Positions 7,599 to 18,632 are shown, counted from the stretch's first letter. The stretch: DNA of 64,000 nt from Glaciecola sp. KUL10 (GCF_003203515.1 NZ_BGNG01000003.1:62001-126000); one strand, 5' to 3'. Notes: generated by a model not told the origin, from the letters alone. Program-made: numbers and translations.

Positions 7599-10193
7599 TT
7601 ATTGTGTTTTTATCCAATCGCCTACACTCTTAAGGGCGTTATCTAAGTTTTCAGGTTGCGAACCACCAGCCTGTGCCATATCAGGACGACCACCACCTTT
7701 ACCGCCCACTTGAGCAGCCAAATGATTAACCAACGCACCAGCTTTAAACTTACTTACTAAATCCTTAGTGACCCCAGTAATCAAATTCACTTTATTATCA
7801 GAGGCAAGTCCAAGCGCAATCACGCCGCTGCCCAGTTGGTTCTTTAAGTCATCCATCATGCCTCGAAGGGCCTTTGACTCGACGCCTTCTAGCTTGGCCA
7901 CTAAGACTTTTACGCCTTCAATTTCAACAATATTACTCAATAAGTCTTTGCTTTTTGCGCCAGCCATCGACTGTTTGAGTTGCGACAGCTCTTTTTCCTT
8001 TGTTTTTAATGAAGCAAGTGCTTGCCCTAGTTTTTCAAGCACAGATGCTTTGTCTGATTTAAGCATTGAGGCCACTTCAAACAATTGCGATGACTCACTT
8101 GCCACAAAATCTAAGGCATCTTGCGCTGTAATAGCTTCGATTCTTCGCACGCCCGAGGCAATGCCCCCTTCTGATATGATTTTAAATAAACCGATGTCAC
8201 CAGTGCGCTCGACGTGAGTTCCCCCACAGAGCTCAGTTGAAAATGCCCCCATTTGAACAACACGGACTTTCTCGTCGTATTTCTCGCCAAATAACGCCAT
8301 TGCACCTGATGCTTTCGCTTCTTCCAAGTCCATTAACTTAGTCGTTAATGGATGATTTTGACGAATCTGTGCGTTCACTATATTTTCAATCTCAGTCAAT
8401 TGTTCAGCGGTAATAGACTCAAAGTGAGAGAAATCGAATCGCAATTTATCAGCATCGACCAAAGACCCTTTTTGCGTCACATGCTCGCCAAGGCACTGTC
8501 GTAAAGCTGCATGTAGTAAGTGGGTTGCACTGTGATTGTTTTTAATCGCATCACGACGCGCGCGATTGACGCTAAGGGTGAGTTCATCACCTACTTTCAC
8601 ACTGCCTTTTACGGTCGACTGGTGAGCAAAAGCGACACCCACTTTGATTGTATCGGACACTGTAATGCTTGCTGAGTCTGATTGCATGTGACCTGTATCA
8701 CCCACCTGACCACCTGATTCTGCATAAAACGGGGTTGAAGCTAAGACGATCGTGACTTCACCGTCCGTCACCGAATCGACACTGGTGTTGTCTTTTATTA
8801 GCTCAACTACGCTTGCCGTGCCTACAACTTCAGCGTATCCCGTAAACTCTGTTTGATGATCAATTTTAACTACGTTTGCATAATCAGCCCCAAACTTACT
8901 CGCTGATTGAGCACGGGTCTTTTGCGCGTGCATCGCTGCTTCAAAACCAGCTTGATCAATACTCAAATCTTGTTCGCGCGCTACATCAGCTGTTAAATCG
9001 GCAGGAAAGCCGTAGGTGTCATACAGTTTAAACACGACTTCACCTGGGATCACCGAACCGTCTAACTTTTCAATTTCATCATTAAGGATATTCATACCCC
9101 GTGCTAAGGTCGTCGAAAATTGCTCTTCTTCTGCTTTAAGTACTTTTTCGATCATGGCTTGGTTTTGTTTCAAATCTGGATAAGCTTCGCCCATCTCGGT
9201 GACGAGTTGCGCAACCAATTGATAGAAAAAGATATCTTTAGCACCGAGTTTGTAGCCATGACGCACTGCTCTTCTGATAATGCGACGTAACACGTACCCG
9301 CGCCCTTCGTTTGAGGGAATCACACCATCGCACACTAAGAAGCCACATGAGCGAATATGATCAGCTATTACGCGAAGCGATTTGTTGCTCAAGTCACTCG
9401 TACCAACGATTTTGGCAGCCGCTGCGATTAGATGTTGAAACAAATCGATTTCGTAATTGCTATGCACATTTTGCAAAATGGCTGAAATGCGCTCTAAGCC
9501 CATTCCAGTATCGATAGACGGCTTGGGCAGAGGCTCCATCGTTCCGTCTTTTTGACGATTGAACTGCATGAAAACCAAGTTCCAAATTTCAATAAAGCGA
9601 TCGCCGTCTTCTTCTGGAGAACCCGGCACTCCACCCCAAATGTGTTCACCGTGATCATAGAATATCTCAGAACACGGACCACATGGCCCAGTATCACCCA
9701 TTGACCAGAAGTTATCAGAAGTTGAAATCTTTATGATTTTGTCTTTAGGAACGCCAATTTCATTTTCCCAAATAGCAAATGCTTCATCATCTTCTGAATA
9801 AACCGTGACGAGCAGTTTTTCTTTTGGCAGACCTAACTCTTCGGTTAAAAATGTCCATGCAAATTTAATCGCATCCGTTTTGAAATAATCACCAAAGCTA
9901 AAATTACCCAGCATTTCAAAAAAGGTATGGTGTCGCGCTGTATAACCAACGTTTTCTAAATCATTGTGCTTACCACCAGCGCGAACACATTTTTGAGATG
10001 TCACTGCGCGCACGCAATCACGTTTTTCCGCGCCTAAAAACACGTCTTTAAACTGATTCATACCGGCATTTGTAAACAACAAAGTGGGATCGTCATGTGG
10101 CACCAACGAAGAACTGGATACTTCTTGATGTTGTTGTTTGGCAAAAAAATCTAAGAACGCGCGGCGGATTTCAGCGGTAGAGCGTGTCATCAT
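7599..10193 (-). CDS. alaS: Alanyl-tRNA synthetase
   Basis: An 864-residue cytoplasmic enzyme charging tRNA-Ala, of normal family length. In order: class II catalytic core from the N-terminus ([36 protein letters not shown]), tRNA-recognition domain, editing domain with the zinc and active-site motifs HSATHLLH and CGGTH, and a C-terminal oligomerisation domain ending in a glycine-rich stretch ([18 protein letters not shown]). Two ATG codons stand together at 10193 and 10190; AGGA spacing favours the second. It lies between recX and csrA, the conserved gammaproteobacterial context. No sign of truncation or frameshift. Confidence 0.98.
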   Translation of the reverse strand: MMTRSTAEIRRAFLDFFAKQQHQEVSSSSLVPHDDPTLLFTNAGMNQFKDVFLGAEKRDCVRAVTSQKCVRAGGKHNDLENVGYTARHHTFFEMLGNFSFGDYFKTDAIKFAWTFLTEELGLPKEKLLVTVYSEDDEAFAIWENEIGVPKDKIIKISTSDNFWSMGDTGPCGPCSEIFYDHGEHIWGGVPGSPEEDGDRFIEIWNLVFMQFNRQKDGTMEPLPKPSIDTGMGLERISAILQNVHSNYEIDLFQHLIAAAAKIVGTSDLSNKSLRVIADHIRSCGFLVCDGVIPSNEGRGYVLRRIIRRAVRHGYKLGAKDIFFYQLVAQLVTEMGEAYPDLKQNQAMIEKVLKAEEEQFSTTLARGMNILNDEIEKLDGSVIPGEVVFKLYDTYGFPADLTADVAREQDLSIDQAGFEAAMHAQKTRAQSASKFGADYANVVKIDHQTEFTGYAEVVGTASVVELIKDNTSVDSVTDGEVTIVLASTPFYAESGGQVGDTGHMQSDSASITVSDTIKVGVAFAHQSTVKGSVKVGDELTLSVNRARRDAIKNNHSATHLLHAALRQCLGEHVTQKGSLVDADKLRFDFSHFESITAEQLTEIENIVNAQIRQNHPLTTKLMDLEEAKASGAMALFGEKYDEKVRVVQMGAFSTELCGGTHVERTGDIGLFKIISEGGIASGVRRIEAITAQDALDFVASESSQLFEVASMLKSDKASVLEKLGQALASLKTKEKELSQLKQSMAGAKSKDLLSNIVEIEGVKVLVAKLEGVESKALRGMMDDLKNQLGSGVIALGLASDNKVNLITGVTKDLVSKFKAGALVNHLAAQVGGKGGGRPDMAQAGGSQPENLDNALKSVGDWIKTQ

Positions 10194-10321
10194 TATTCCT
10201 AATGGTTATTACGGGTCGACTTAAGCCAACCCTTGTTTAATTATATAATTTTGTAAAGTGCGCAAAGATACCATGCTACACAGGGTATTGTTAAGCCTTG
10301 CAAGTGGCTAAAAACTTATGA

Positions 10322-10777
10322 CTAATAAGAATCTGGCTTTAAAGCATATTTAATGTGTTCATCTTCAAAACCTCGGTACATTAAAAATCGCTTTTGTTTT
10401 TGAATGTCGTTGAATTCAATAGGAATCTCATTTCCAAAACGTTTCTTTCTAACTGACAAAGCCAGTTCAAACCAATCAAAGCGCTCTTCTTGCATGTACT
10501 GTTGTGCGCTAGCGTAAAAAATATCTTGTTGTTCAAGTGTTCTTTTTACAAATAAAGGCCCTTTTCCTTTATTTTGCGCACCTCGCACAACGGCCTCTGC
10601 ATATCGCTCATCAGATTGAATATTCGCTTTTTTAAATTCTTCGATCAGTGAAAGGGATTCAGCTTCAGGCAGGTCTCTTTGTTTTAACTTTGCAAGCAGT
10701 TCACGCTGACTGTGTTCTCGTTTAGCAAGTAATCGTGTAATAGTATGACGGATGATCTTTGTCGTGTCTTGTTGCAT
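10322..10777 (-). CDS. recX: RecA regulator RecX
   Basis: A 151-residue regulator that binds RecA filaments and limits recombinase and coprotease activity. It has the family's three-helix repeats: TRLLAKREHSQRELLAKLKQRDL, then YAEAVVRGAQNKGKGPLFVKRTL, then KKRFLMYRGF. Normally recX lies directly downstream of recA, but here no recA precedes it. Its start is 47 bp from the divergent FemAB-like gene (8 bp if that gene's longer reading frame is used). It keeps the usual downstream neighbour alaS (128 bp away). It must therefore have its own promoter overlapping that of the divergent gene, and its co-expression with recA is lost at this locus. Confidence 0.88.
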   Translation of the reverse strand: MQQDTTKIIRHTITRLLAKREHSQRELLAKLKQRDLPEAESLSLIEEFKKANIQSDERYAEAVVRGAQNKGKGPLFVKRTLEQQDIFYASAQQYMQEERFDWFELALSVRKKRFGNEIPIEFNDIQKQKRFLMYRGFEDEHIKYALKPDSY

Positions 10778-10806
10778 AGTATTGATTGGTTATTATTTTC
10801 ACTGGA

Positions 10807-10812
10807 TATAAT
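10807..10812 (+). promoter_or_regulatory. Possible -10 box for the FemAB-like gene
   Basis: A perfect TATAAT lies 12 nt upstream of the ATG at 10825. A weak -35 (TTGATT) is 19 bp further up. If used, transcription would begin only about 5 nt before that start codon, giving a nearly leaderless mRNA. The weak -35 keeps this tentative. Confidence 0.3.
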
Positions 10813-10824
10813 GCTTTGGGTATT

Positions 10825-12015
10825 ATGGATTTTACTTGGCGGCAACACAAACGAATTGATGAAATCAAAAGGACTGATTTTGATGCCTTAATCAGCCCCG
10901 ATCCGAACTTCCAAACGCCTTTTCTTAGTTTTGAGTTCTTACACGCATTAGAAGTATCTAATTCTGTTGGCCCAGAACATACAGGTTGGTTTCCAAATCA
11001 CATTGCAATTTACGACGACGAACAACTGATTGCTTTCATACCTGCATATAAAAAGTCGCATTCGTATGGTGAATATATCTTCGACCACAGTTGGGCAAAT
11101 GCATATCACCAACATGGCTATCCCTATTATCCAAAGCTTGTGATTGGCATCCCTTTTACCCCTGTAACGGGTAATCGCTTTTTGGTCGCATCAAAAGACT
11201 TAGCGGATAAAGTTCAACACTTCTTGTCGCAAAATATCGCGCTTATTACCCAAGCCGCCGAAAGTAGTACTTGTCATGTGCTCTTTCCAAACCGTGATGC
11301 ATCTGAAAACCTTAAAGAACAACAAATATTACAACGATTAAGCGTTCAATTTATCTGGCAAAACAACAATTACAGTGACTATTCAGGCTTCATCGATTCA
11401 TTGACCTCTCGGCGGCGTCGCTCGATTAGAAAAGAAAGAGCCAACATTGAAAAGCAAAACGTAACGGTGAAACGATTAACTGGTTATGAACTAACACCTG
11501 AGGTGCAAGCAGCCTTTTATGAGTGCTACCAAGAAACTTATTTGAAACGCAGTGGGCATACGGGCTATTTGACGGAAGCTTTTTTTGAGCAGATATTTTT
11601 GACTATGAATAATAATATAATGATCGTTGCTGCCTATGAAGACGAACAAATCATTGCTTCATCATTATTTTTCTATAACGACCAACAACTTTTTGGGCGT
11701 TATTGGGGAGCATTAACCGACGTATCTGGATTACACTTTGAATGCTGTTATTATCAAGGTATTGAGTTTGCGATTGAACAAAACATTCAAACCTTTAATC
11801 CGGGTACGCAGGGTGAACACAAAATTTTAAGAGGTTTTTCGCCTACGCTTTGCTATTCAAATCACTATATTGCGCATCCTGAATTCAATAAAGCAATTAA
11901 GCACTTTTTGGATGAGGAAGCCCAAGGGATAACTGCTTATAAAGAACGAGCATCGACTGTGTTACCTTATAAGCAGGATAAGCAGGAACTAAAATTAGAA
12001 AAAACTGACTTATAG
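10825..12015 (+). CDS. FemAB/GNAT-like protein (DUF482, COG3146)
   Basis: A 396-residue protein of the DUF482 family (COG3146, 'peptidoglycan biosynthesis / FemAB-like'), with two linked acyltransferase-type folds. Recognisable pieces are FLSFEFLHALEVSNSVGPEHTGW, HSWANAYHQHGYPYYPKLVIG, FTPVTGNRFLV, the basic SRRRRSIRKERANIEK, YLTEAFFEQI and QGEHKILRGFSPTLCYSNHY. Substrate and function of the family are not established. I start it at the ATG at 10825 (MDFTWRQHKRID), because homologues begin near there and a TATAAT lies just upstream. An in-frame start at 10786 would add 13 residues unlike the family. It is divergent from recX and ends 81 bp before the M13 peptidase. Confidence 0.8.
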   Translation: MDFTWRQHKRIDEIKRTDFDALISPDPNFQTPFLSFEFLHALEVSNSVGPEHTGWFPNHIAIYDDEQLIAFIPAYKKSHSYGEYIFDHSWANAYHQHGYPYYPKLVIGIPFTPVTGNRFLVASKDLADKVQHFLSQNIALITQAAESSTCHVLFPNRDASENLKEQQILQRLSVQFIWQNNNYSDYSGFIDSLTSRRRRSIRKERANIEKQNVTVKRLTGYELTPEVQAAFYECYQETYLKRSGHTGYLTEAFFEQIFLTMNNNIMIVAAYEDEQIIASSLFFYNDQQLFGRYWGALTDVSGLHFECCYYQGIEFAIEQNIQTFNPGTQGEHKILRGFSPTLCYSNHYIAHPEFNKAIKHFLDEEAQGITAYKERASTVLPYKQDKQELKLEKTDL

Positions 12016-12027
12016 ATGACGCTAGCG

Positions 12028-12055
12028 TTGCACCCAAAGAAGCTAGCATTAAAAT
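12028..12055 (+). promoter_or_regulatory. Candidate sigma70 promoter for the M13 peptidase
   Basis: TTGCAC, a 16-bp spacer and TAAAAT lie 42 nt before the peptidase ATG, in the short gap after the FemAB-like gene. Matches are fair and the region is AT-rich, so a chance match is possible. Confidence 0.4.
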
Positions 12056-12096
12056 TAAATAGAAAAAACAATAAAACAATAACGACAGAGGGAATA

Positions 12097-14181
12097 ATGA
12101 AACATTCTTTATTAGCAGTATCCATCGCCAGTGTGTTGGCATTAAGCGCTTGTTCAAAACCAGCCGAACAAGCCCAAGCACCCAGTGTTGAACAAACAGC
12201 AGAGCAACCTGCAGGTAAAGCTGAATTAGGTAGCTTTGGCGTCGATTTAGACGCACGTAACTTAGCCGTCAAACCGGGTGACGACTTCTTTATGTACGCC
12301 AGTGGTACATGGTATGACAACTTTGAAATGCCAGCTGATAAAACGCGTTATGGCGCATTTACCGCACTGGCAGAGCGCAGTGAAGAACGCGTCAAAGACA
12401 TCATCGAAACGATTTCAAGCCAGAGTGAGCTAAGCGGTGAAGAAAAGCTAATCGCAGACTTCTACAACGCTTATATGGATACCGACACTATTAATGCAAA
12501 AGGTATTACGCCTATTAAGCCTGTCTTAGACACGATTGCAAATATCGAAAACGTGACCAACTTAACGGCAGTGTTTGGTGACGCATGGTTAACTGGCGCA
12601 GCGACACCCATTGGTGGCGGGATGTGGTTTAACCGATTAAACCCTAACGAATATCAACTTTCTGTCGGTGTGGGTGGTTTGGGACTTCCAGATCGCTCTT
12701 ATTACTTAACAGACACTGAGCGCTTTCAAAATATCTTGGCTGAATATAAAAAGTCAATTATCACGATGCTAGGATTTGCCGGTATTGACGAGAATGAAGC
12801 AGCTCAAAAAGCAGACGCGATCATTGCCCTAGAAACAAAGGTGGCTGAAGTTCAGTGGCCACGTGAAAAGCGCCGAAATCGTGATTTAACCTTAAACCAG
12901 ATTTCACGTGAAGACTTAAGCAATGAATACCCTAATTTTGATTGGGACACTTTGTTTGAATCTTCTGGTTATGTATTGCCTGAAATCAATATTACTCAAC
13001 CAGAGCCAGTCAAAGGCATGATTGAGCTAATCAATAGTGAATCACTCGATGTGTGGAAAGACTATCTAACCTACCACACTATCCGCAATAACGCGGGCTT
13101 GCTGTCTGAAGATATCTACAACGCAAACTTTGCTTTTTTCGGAACTGTATTAAGTGGTCAACAAGAGCCTCGCCCACGCTGGAAGCGCGCTGTTAGCCAA
13201 ATGTCTGGCACAGAGTCGCTCGGATTTGCGATTGGTCAAGTATATGTCGATAAGTATTTCCCTGAAAGCTCAAAAGAACAAATGAGCGAGTTGGTTGAAA
13301 ACCTTCGTACCGCGCTTGGTGAGCGCATCGACAACCTTGATTGGATGGGTGAAGAAACCAAAAAAAATGCAAAAGAAAAGCTAATGGCGTTTGTGCCTAA
13401 AATTGGCTACCCAGATGTACCGCAAAGTTTTGATGGTTTAGAAATCAGTTCGGATGACCTAACTGCTAATGTTCAAAATTTACGTCGCTTTTTCCAAGCT
13501 CAAAGCGTTGAGCGCGAGTTACAGAAAACAGATAGAGAACGTTGGGGCATGACACCACAACGCGTAAATGCATACTACAACAGTTCATTTAATGAAATTG
13601 TGTTCCCTGCTGCCATTCTTCAACCTCCCTTCTTCGATCCAAACGCAGATGATGCCGTGAACTACGGCGCAATCGGAGCAGTCATTGGACACGAAATGGG
13701 GCACGGTTTTGATGACCAGGGTTCTAAATCAGATGCAAAAGGCATACAACGCAATTGGTGGACAGATGAAGATCGCGCTGCCTTTGAAGAAAAAGCAGAT
13801 AAACTTGCCGCGCAGTATAGCGAGTACGAGCCTATAGAAGGTAACTTCGTAAATGGTCGCAACAGCCTAGGAGAGAACATTGGCGATGTTGGTGGCTTAG
13901 CCATGGCTTATCATGCTTATAAATTGAGCCTAAACGGCGAAGAAGCGCCTATCATTGACGGTCTTACAGGCGATCAGCGTTTCTTCTTAGCGTGGGCACA
14001 AGTATGGCGTGAGAAGCGCACCGAGCAAAGCATGCTCAATCAACTTCGCGCAGGTACTCATGCGCCGGGCAGATACAGAGCGCAGGCACCGCGAAATCAC
14101 GATGCTTGGTATGAAGCATTTAATGTTCAGCCGGGTGATGCTTTGTATTTGGCTCCAGAAGATCGTGTTCGTATTTGGTAG
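12097..14181 (+). CDS. M13-family metallopeptidase lipoprotein (PepO/neprilysin-like)
   Basis: A 694-residue zinc endopeptidase of family M13, probably anchored to the envelope and cutting peptides in the periplasm. The N-terminus is a lipoprotein signal (MKHSLLAVSIASVLALSAC, modified Cys19), which fixes the start at ATG 12097 after GAGGGA. An upstream in-frame ATG at 12016 would bury the signal. The M13 N-terminal domain follows (PGDDFFMYASGTWYDNFEMP), then the catalytic part with NAYYNSSFNEIVFPAAIL, the zinc motif GHEMGHGFDDQG and the third-ligand motif ENIGDVGG. It ends near the family's usual VRIW. Transcribed alone, with its own terminator. Confidence 0.92.
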   Translation: MKHSLLAVSIASVLALSACSKPAEQAQAPSVEQTAEQPAGKAELGSFGVDLDARNLAVKPGDDFFMYASGTWYDNFEMPADKTRYGAFTALAERSEERVKDIIETISSQSELSGEEKLIADFYNAYMDTDTINAKGITPIKPVLDTIANIENVTNLTAVFGDAWLTGAATPIGGGMWFNRLNPNEYQLSVGVGGLGLPDRSYYLTDTERFQNILAEYKKSIITMLGFAGIDENEAAQKADAIIALETKVAEVQWPREKRRNRDLTLNQISREDLSNEYPNFDWDTLFESSGYVLPEINITQPEPVKGMIELINSESLDVWKDYLTYHTIRNNAGLLSEDIYNANFAFFGTVLSGQQEPRPRWKRAVSQMSGTESLGFAIGQVYVDKYFPESSKEQMSELVENLRTALGERIDNLDWMGEETKKNAKEKLMAFVPKIGYPDVPQSFDGLEISSDDLTANVQNLRRFFQAQSVERELQKTDRERWGMTPQRVNAYYNSSFNEIVFPAAILQPPFFDPNADDAVNYGAIGAVIGHEMGHGFDDQGSKSDAKGIQRNWWTDEDRAAFEEKADKLAAQYSEYEPIEGNFVNGRNSLGENIGDVGGLAMAYHAYKLSLNGEEAPIIDGLTGDQRFFLAWAQVWREKRTEQSMLNQLRAGTHAPGRYRAQAPRNHDAWYEAFNVQPGDALYLAPEDRVRIW

Positions 14182-14207
14182 TTTGATTGCTGTCTAAAAC
14201 TTTTGAA

Positions 14208-14234
14208 AAGCACTCTGTTTAGGGTGCTTTTTTT
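14208..14234 (+). terminator. Terminator after the M13 peptidase
   Basis: A hairpin of AAGCAC...CT, a GTTT loop and AG...GTGCTT (one mismatch) is followed by a run of seven Ts. It begins 26 nt past the stop codon. Confidence 0.8.
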
Positions 14235-14298
14235 GGAGGGATTGTTTTAAGTAAATGGCTACGTGCGAGACTGAACCGTGGCGGGAAGTCAGGTTAAG

Positions 14299-14904
14299 CT
14301 AACGTTCCCAAATCAACATCAAGTTATTAGCTGGCATTTCAACAACTCTATTCAGACTTAGATTAGGTGCCCACGCTCGCAATTCGTCGATATCTCTATA
14401 ACCACCGCGCCCACTATTGATTAGCTTTTCATGAAACTCAGCATTACTAGCACTGGTAAACTTTCCATCGACCATAAACGGGCCATACTGACAAAACACA
14501 CCTTTTTTAGGCAATGTTTGATCAATTGAACGCATTAATAACTCAACTTCATGAGCTAACATAATGTGAGCGGTATTAGCGGTATAAATTGCGTCAAATT
14601 GATTGCCATTTTTGCAATGACTAGCCCACTCATCTCGTGCCAGTTTTAAGGTAAACGGCCGAGATAAATTTTCACTTGGAAATTCATCAATCCACTGATT
14701 GATACCGCAATGATAGTCCTCGACATCAGAGGTGTGCCAGTGCAAATAGGGTAAATTTGGGGCGAAGTGCACCGCGTGTTGCCCTGTACCAGAACCCACT
14801 TCAAGTACGTGATTACAGGCCGCAAAAGCCTTTTTTAACTCAGCCAGTATAAACCCCTTATTGTTTTCACATGGCTGGCTAAAAGGCTTTTCGTTTGTCG
14901 TCAT
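14299..14904 (-). CDS. DUF938 class I SAM-dependent methyltransferase
   Basis: A 201-residue protein of the DUF938 family. It has a Rossmann methyltransferase core: the SAM-binding glycine loop is VLEVGSGTGQHAVHFA (about 38-53), the acidic residue ends strand 2 in WHTSDVED, and FDAIYTANTAHIM is the post-motif II region. Substrate and pathway are unknown. It lies 5 bp downstream of the second metH gene and may share its transcript, but nothing else ties it to methionine synthesis. Confidence 0.83.
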   Translation of the reverse strand: MTTNEKPFSQPCENNKGFILAELKKAFAACNHVLEVGSGTGQHAVHFAPNLPYLHWHTSDVEDYHCGINQWIDEFPSENLSRPFTLKLARDEWASHCKNGNQFDAIYTANTAHIMLAHEVELLMRSIDQTLPKKGVFCQYGPFMVDGKFTSASNAEFHEKLINSGRGGYRDIDELRAWAPNLSLNRVVEMPANNLMLIWER

Positions 14905-14909
14905 TTTTA

Positions 14910-17543
14910 TTAATCCTGCAAATTAGGCATTAACCACTTTTCGGCTTCTTCAATCGACCAATTTTTGCGTTGAGCATAGTTTTTAAGTTGATCTTGCTGA
15001 ATCTTAGCAACGGCAAAATAGCGCGTATCAGGATGGGCAAAATACCAACCAGAGACAGCTGCGCCCGGCCACATCGCATAGCTTGATGTGAGTTTCATAC
15101 CGATGCTATCTTCGACGTCGAGTAAATCCCATATAAGCTGTTTTTCGGTGTGTTCAGGACACGCTGCATAGCCTGGAGCTGGTCTAATTCCTTGGTATTT
15201 CTCGGCGATTAATTGCTCGTTATCAAGTTGTTCATCGGCTGCATATCCCCATAAGTCTTTGCGTACTTGTTGATGTAAATATTCAGCAAAAGCCTCGGCT
15301 AAACGATCAGCAATGGCTTTGCTCATGATCGAATTATAGTCATCACCATCATCTTCAAAAGCTTTGGCGATTTCATCTTCACCGATGCCGGCAGTTACTG
15401 CAAACGCGCCCATATAGTCTTGGCGATTTTGCGTAAGGGGCATCACAAAGTCGCTCAAACAGTAGTTAGGCCCTTTGGGTTTATGTGTTTGTTGACGTAA
15501 ATGATGAGCAACGCCGATGACTTTTTGAGTGTCTGTGCTTTGCGGGTCATAGACCAATATATCTTCATCTTGACTGTTCGCTGGGAAGATCCCTACTCTG
15601 CCTTTAGCACTTAGCTTTTTGTTAGCAATAAGATCATCGAGCATTTGATTTGCATCTGCAAATAAAGACTTGGCTTCTTCACCAACAACTTCGTCATTTA
15701 AGATACGAGGATACTTGCCTGCAAGTGACCATGTTAAAAAGAAAGGCGTCCAATCGATGTATTCCCTCAAGGTCTCCAACTCGACATCAATCGTTTTCAC
15801 ACCAAGGAAGCTTGGTTTAAACGGCTGAAAGTTGTCCCAATCGCAGGTAAATTTATTGGTTCTAGCATCTTGAAAATCAATTGCTTTTGTTCGCGGTGTT
15901 TTTCTGGCGTGCTGGTCGCGTACTTTTTCGTATTCTGCTGAGATTTGAGCTGCGTATTCTGGACGAAGTTCATCACTGATGAGTTTTTGACACACGCCTA
16001 CTGCTCGACTTGCATTAGGTACATAAACAACTGGGTGGTCGTAGTTTTGTTCTATTTTTACCGCCGTGTGCGCTTTTGATGTCGTTGCACCGCCAATCAA
16101 TAAGGGTAAATCAAGGTTTAAACGTTGCATTTCTTTTGCAACTTGTACCATTTCATCAAGTGACGGTGTGATTAAACCTGATAAACCAATCATGTCGGCC
16201 TTTTCATCTATCGCAGTTTGAATAATCTTAGCTGCTGGCACCATGACACCTAAATCGACCACTTCAAAGTTATTACATTGAAGCACTACACCGACGATGT
16301 TTTTACCAATGTCATGCACATCACCTTTGACCGTTGCCATAATTATTTTGCCGTTAGATTGCCTAACGCCGCTTTTCTCAGCTTCGATAAAAGGTTGTAG
16401 ATGTGCAACGGCTTTTTTCATCACGCGAGCAGACTTTACGACTTGTGGTAAAAACATCTTACCTTCACCGAATAAGTCACCCACCACGTTCATGCCGTCC
16501 ATCAACGGCCCTTCAATCACGTGCAGTGGTCGTTCAGCAGCTAGCCTCGCTTCTTCTGTGTCTTCGATGATGTATTCGGTAATGCCTTTTACCAATGCAT
16601 GTTCAAGTCGCTTATTGACGCCTTGTTCGCGCCACGTTAAATCTTCGGCTGCCGCGGCCTTGCCATCACCTTGGTACTTGGGTGCTAATTCTAATAATTT
16701 GTCGGTTGCATCTTCACTTCGATTAAGAATTACGTCTTCAACGGCATTGCGCAGCTCAAGCGGAATTTCGTCATAGACCTCAAGTTGCCCTGCATTAACA
16801 ATCCCCATGTCCATGCCTGCACGGATCGCATAATACAAAAAGACCGAATGCATCGCTTCGCGAACAGGGTTGTTTCCTCTGAAGGAAAACGAAATATTGG
16901 ATAAACCGCCTGACACGTGACAATGAGGCAATTCTTGACGAATTTGACGCGTCGCTTCAATAAAATCAACCGCGTAATTATTGTGCTCTTCAATCCCTGT
17001 TGCCACTGCAAATATATTAGGATCGAAAATAATATCTTCGGGTGGAAATCCCACATCATTGACTAAGATATCGTAACTGCGTTTGCAGATTTCAAATTTT
17101 CGCGCTTGCGTGTCTGCCTGTCCGGTTTCATCAAAGGCCATAACTACAGTGGCTGCGCCATAGCGTTTTATCTTTTTGGCTTGTTCAACAAATGGCTCGA
17201 TACCTTCTTTCAGGCTAATTGAATTAACAATTGCCTTGCCTTGCACGCACTTAAGACCAGCTTCAATCACTGACCACTTTGATGAGTCAATCATAATAGG
17301 CACGCGTGAAATGTCAGGCTCAGAGGCAATAAGATTTAGAAAGCGAACCATTGCCGCTTCTGAATCAAGCATGGCCTCATCCATGTTGATATCGATGATC
17401 TGTGCGCCGTTTTCTACTTGTTGACGGGCAACATCTAACGCGGCCTCGTAGTCCTCGCCCATAATGAGGCGTTTGAACGCGGCTGAACCCGTGACGTTTG
17501 TGCGTTCACCGACATTAATAAAACTTGAAAATTCTGCGCTCAC
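14910..17543 (-). CDS. metH: Methionine synthase, folate/B12/activation subunit (split MetH, C-terminal part)
   Basis: An 877-residue protein equal to E. coli MetH after its homocysteine domain. In order: pterin (methyltetrahydrofolate) domain from [19 protein letters not shown] to about 300; cobalamin cap and Rossmann domain with [11 protein letters not shown], whose His is the lower cobalt ligand, then [11 protein letters not shown] and [11 protein letters not shown]; AdoMet reactivation domain with [17 protein letters not shown] and [16 protein letters not shown]. The start is GTG 17543 with AAGGA 6 nt before it, and only 9 nt separate it from the stop of the N-terminal gene. It therefore has its own initiation site, and the break falls in the interdomain linker. 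It acts with the neighbouring homocysteine subunit to make methionine. Confidence 0.95.
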   Translation of the reverse strand: MSAEFSSFINVGERTNVTGSAAFKRLIMGEDYEAALDVARQQVENGAQIIDINMDEAMLDSEAAMVRFLNLIASEPDISRVPIMIDSSKWSVIEAGLKCVQGKAIVNSISLKEGIEPFVEQAKKIKRYGAATVVMAFDETGQADTQARKFEICKRSYDILVNDVGFPPEDIIFDPNIFAVATGIEEHNNYAVDFIEATRQIRQELPHCHVSGGLSNISFSFRGNNPVREAMHSVFLYYAIRAGMDMGIVNAGQLEVYDEIPLELRNAVEDVILNRSEDATDKLLELAPKYQGDGKAAAAEDLTWREQGVNKRLEHALVKGITEYIIEDTEEARLAAERPLHVIEGPLMDGMNVVGDLFGEGKMFLPQVVKSARVMKKAVAHLQPFIEAEKSGVRQSNGKIIMATVKGDVHDIGKNIVGVVLQCNNFEVVDLGVMVPAAKIIQTAIDEKADMIGLSGLITPSLDEMVQVAKEMQRLNLDLPLLIGGATTSKAHTAVKIEQNYDHPVVYVPNASRAVGVCQKLISDELRPEYAAQISAEYEKVRDQHARKTPRTKAIDFQDARTNKFTCDWDNFQPFKPSFLGVKTIDVELETLREYIDWTPFFLTWSLAGKYPRILNDEVVGEEAKSLFADANQMLDDLIANKKLSAKGRVGIFPANSQDEDILVYDPQSTDTQKVIGVAHHLRQQTHKPKGPNYCLSDFVMPLTQNRQDYMGAFAVTAGIGEDEIAKAFEDDGDDYNSIMSKAIADRLAEAFAEYLHQQVRKDLWGYAADEQLDNEQLIAEKYQGIRPAPGYAACPEHTEKQLIWDLLDVEDSIGMKLTSSYAMWPGAAVSGWYFAHPDTRYFAVAKIQQDQLKNYAQRKNWSIEEAEKWLMPNLQD

Positions 17544-17552
17544 AATTTTTCC

Positions 17553-18632
17553 TTAATGTACAAATGGTTCTAGGCCAGACAAGCGCATTTTAATTTCGAT
17601 ATCTGGTAATTTTCTGGGAGCCACGTTTGTTGTGACTTCAACAAGTGCTTTAATGTGAGACGGCGTACTTCCGCAACATCCGCCCACTACGTTTAACAGG
17701 CCTGCACTTGCCCACTCTTCTATATGCGTAGCCATTTCATCTGCTCGCATGTCATATTCACCAAACTCATTTGGCAAACCCGCATTGGGATGAGCAGACA
17801 CGGCGCATTCTGATACTCTGGATAATTCTGCTACATATTGTCTAAGCAGATCTGGCCCTAGGGCACAGTTAAGCCCGATTGAAAATGGCTTTGCGTGTCG
17901 CATGGAGTAATAAAAGGCTTCGGTTGTTTGACCGGATAGAGTCCGACCTGAGGCGTCGGTAATCGTGCCAGAGATCATTAGCGGCAGCGAGTAGCCAATT
18001 TGCTCGAACACTACATCTACGGCATAAAGTGCAGCTTTGGCATTGAGCGTATCAAAAATAGTCTCTACTAATATCAGGTCAACTCCGCCTTCTATTAAGG
18101 CCAAGGTTGACTCGGTATATGCTTCTACTAGTTCATCAAAGTGCACATTGCGCTTGCCTGGGTCATTCACATCAGGCGAAATTGAAGCTGTGCGCGACGT
18201 AGGACCCAGCACACCCGCAACAAAGCGCGGCTTATCCGGCGTTTGCAAAGTCATTTCATCAGCAGCTTCTCTTGCTAATTTCGCAGCGGCTATATTGATG
18301 TCTTTTGATATGTCTTGCATATCGTAATCAGCCATCGAAATCGTCGTCGCGTTAAAGGTATTGGTCTCGATAATATCTGCACCCGCTTTTAAATAAGCTA
18401 GGTGAATATCTTTGATAATATTAGCTTGAGTAATGGCCAGCAAGTCATTATTACCTTTGATATCACAGTGCCAATCTTTGTATTGTTCACCGCGATAATC
18501 AGCCTCTTCTAACTTGTGCTCTTGGATCATCGTGCCCATCGCACCGTCAAGCACTAAAATGCGGTTTTCGATAGCTTCATTAAGCTGTTGCACCGTTTTT
18601 TGAGACTTGTTTTTATCTAAATTATTATGCAC
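17553..18632 (-). CDS. metH: Methionine synthase, homocysteine-binding subunit (split MetH, N-terminal part)
   Basis: A 359-residue homocysteine S-methyltransferase domain, equivalent to the first ~350 residues of MetH. It has [10 protein letters not shown] near the start and the zinc-thiolate cysteines in GLNCALGP and [11 protein letters not shown], and it ends at [10 protein letters not shown], exactly where the linker to the folate domain begins in one-chain MetH. All catalytic residues are present, so this is a genuine split and not a decayed gene. It is upstream of the B12 subunit in the same transcript. The 97 bp between it and metA show no cobalamin riboswitch or MetJ box that I can recognise. 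Confidence 0.93.
   Translation of the reverse strand: MHNNLDKNKSQKTVQQLNEAIENRILVLDGAMGTMIQEHKLEEADYRGEQYKDWHCDIKGNNDLLAITQANIIKDIHLAYLKAGADIIETNTFNATTISMADYDMQDISKDINIAAAKLAREAADEMTLQTPDKPRFVAGVLGPTSRTASISPDVNDPGKRNVHFDELVEAYTESTLALIEGGVDLILVETIFDTLNAKAALYAVDVVFEQIGYSLPLMISGTITDASGRTLSGQTTEAFYYSMRHAKPFSIGLNCALGPDLLRQYVAELSRVSECAVSAHPNAGLPNEFGEYDMRADEMATHIEEWASAGLLNVVGGCCGSTPSHIKALVEVTTNVAPRKLPDIEIKMRLSGLEPFVH

Noticed and set aside
12016..12096. An upstream ATG for the M13 peptidase
   Set aside because: It would put 27 charged residues before a clear lipoprotein signal peptide; the ATG at 12097 has the ribosome site.
14910..18632. metH broken by a frameshift (pseudogene)
   Set aside because: The break is at a domain linker, the second gene has its own ribosome site, and every catalytic motif is intact.
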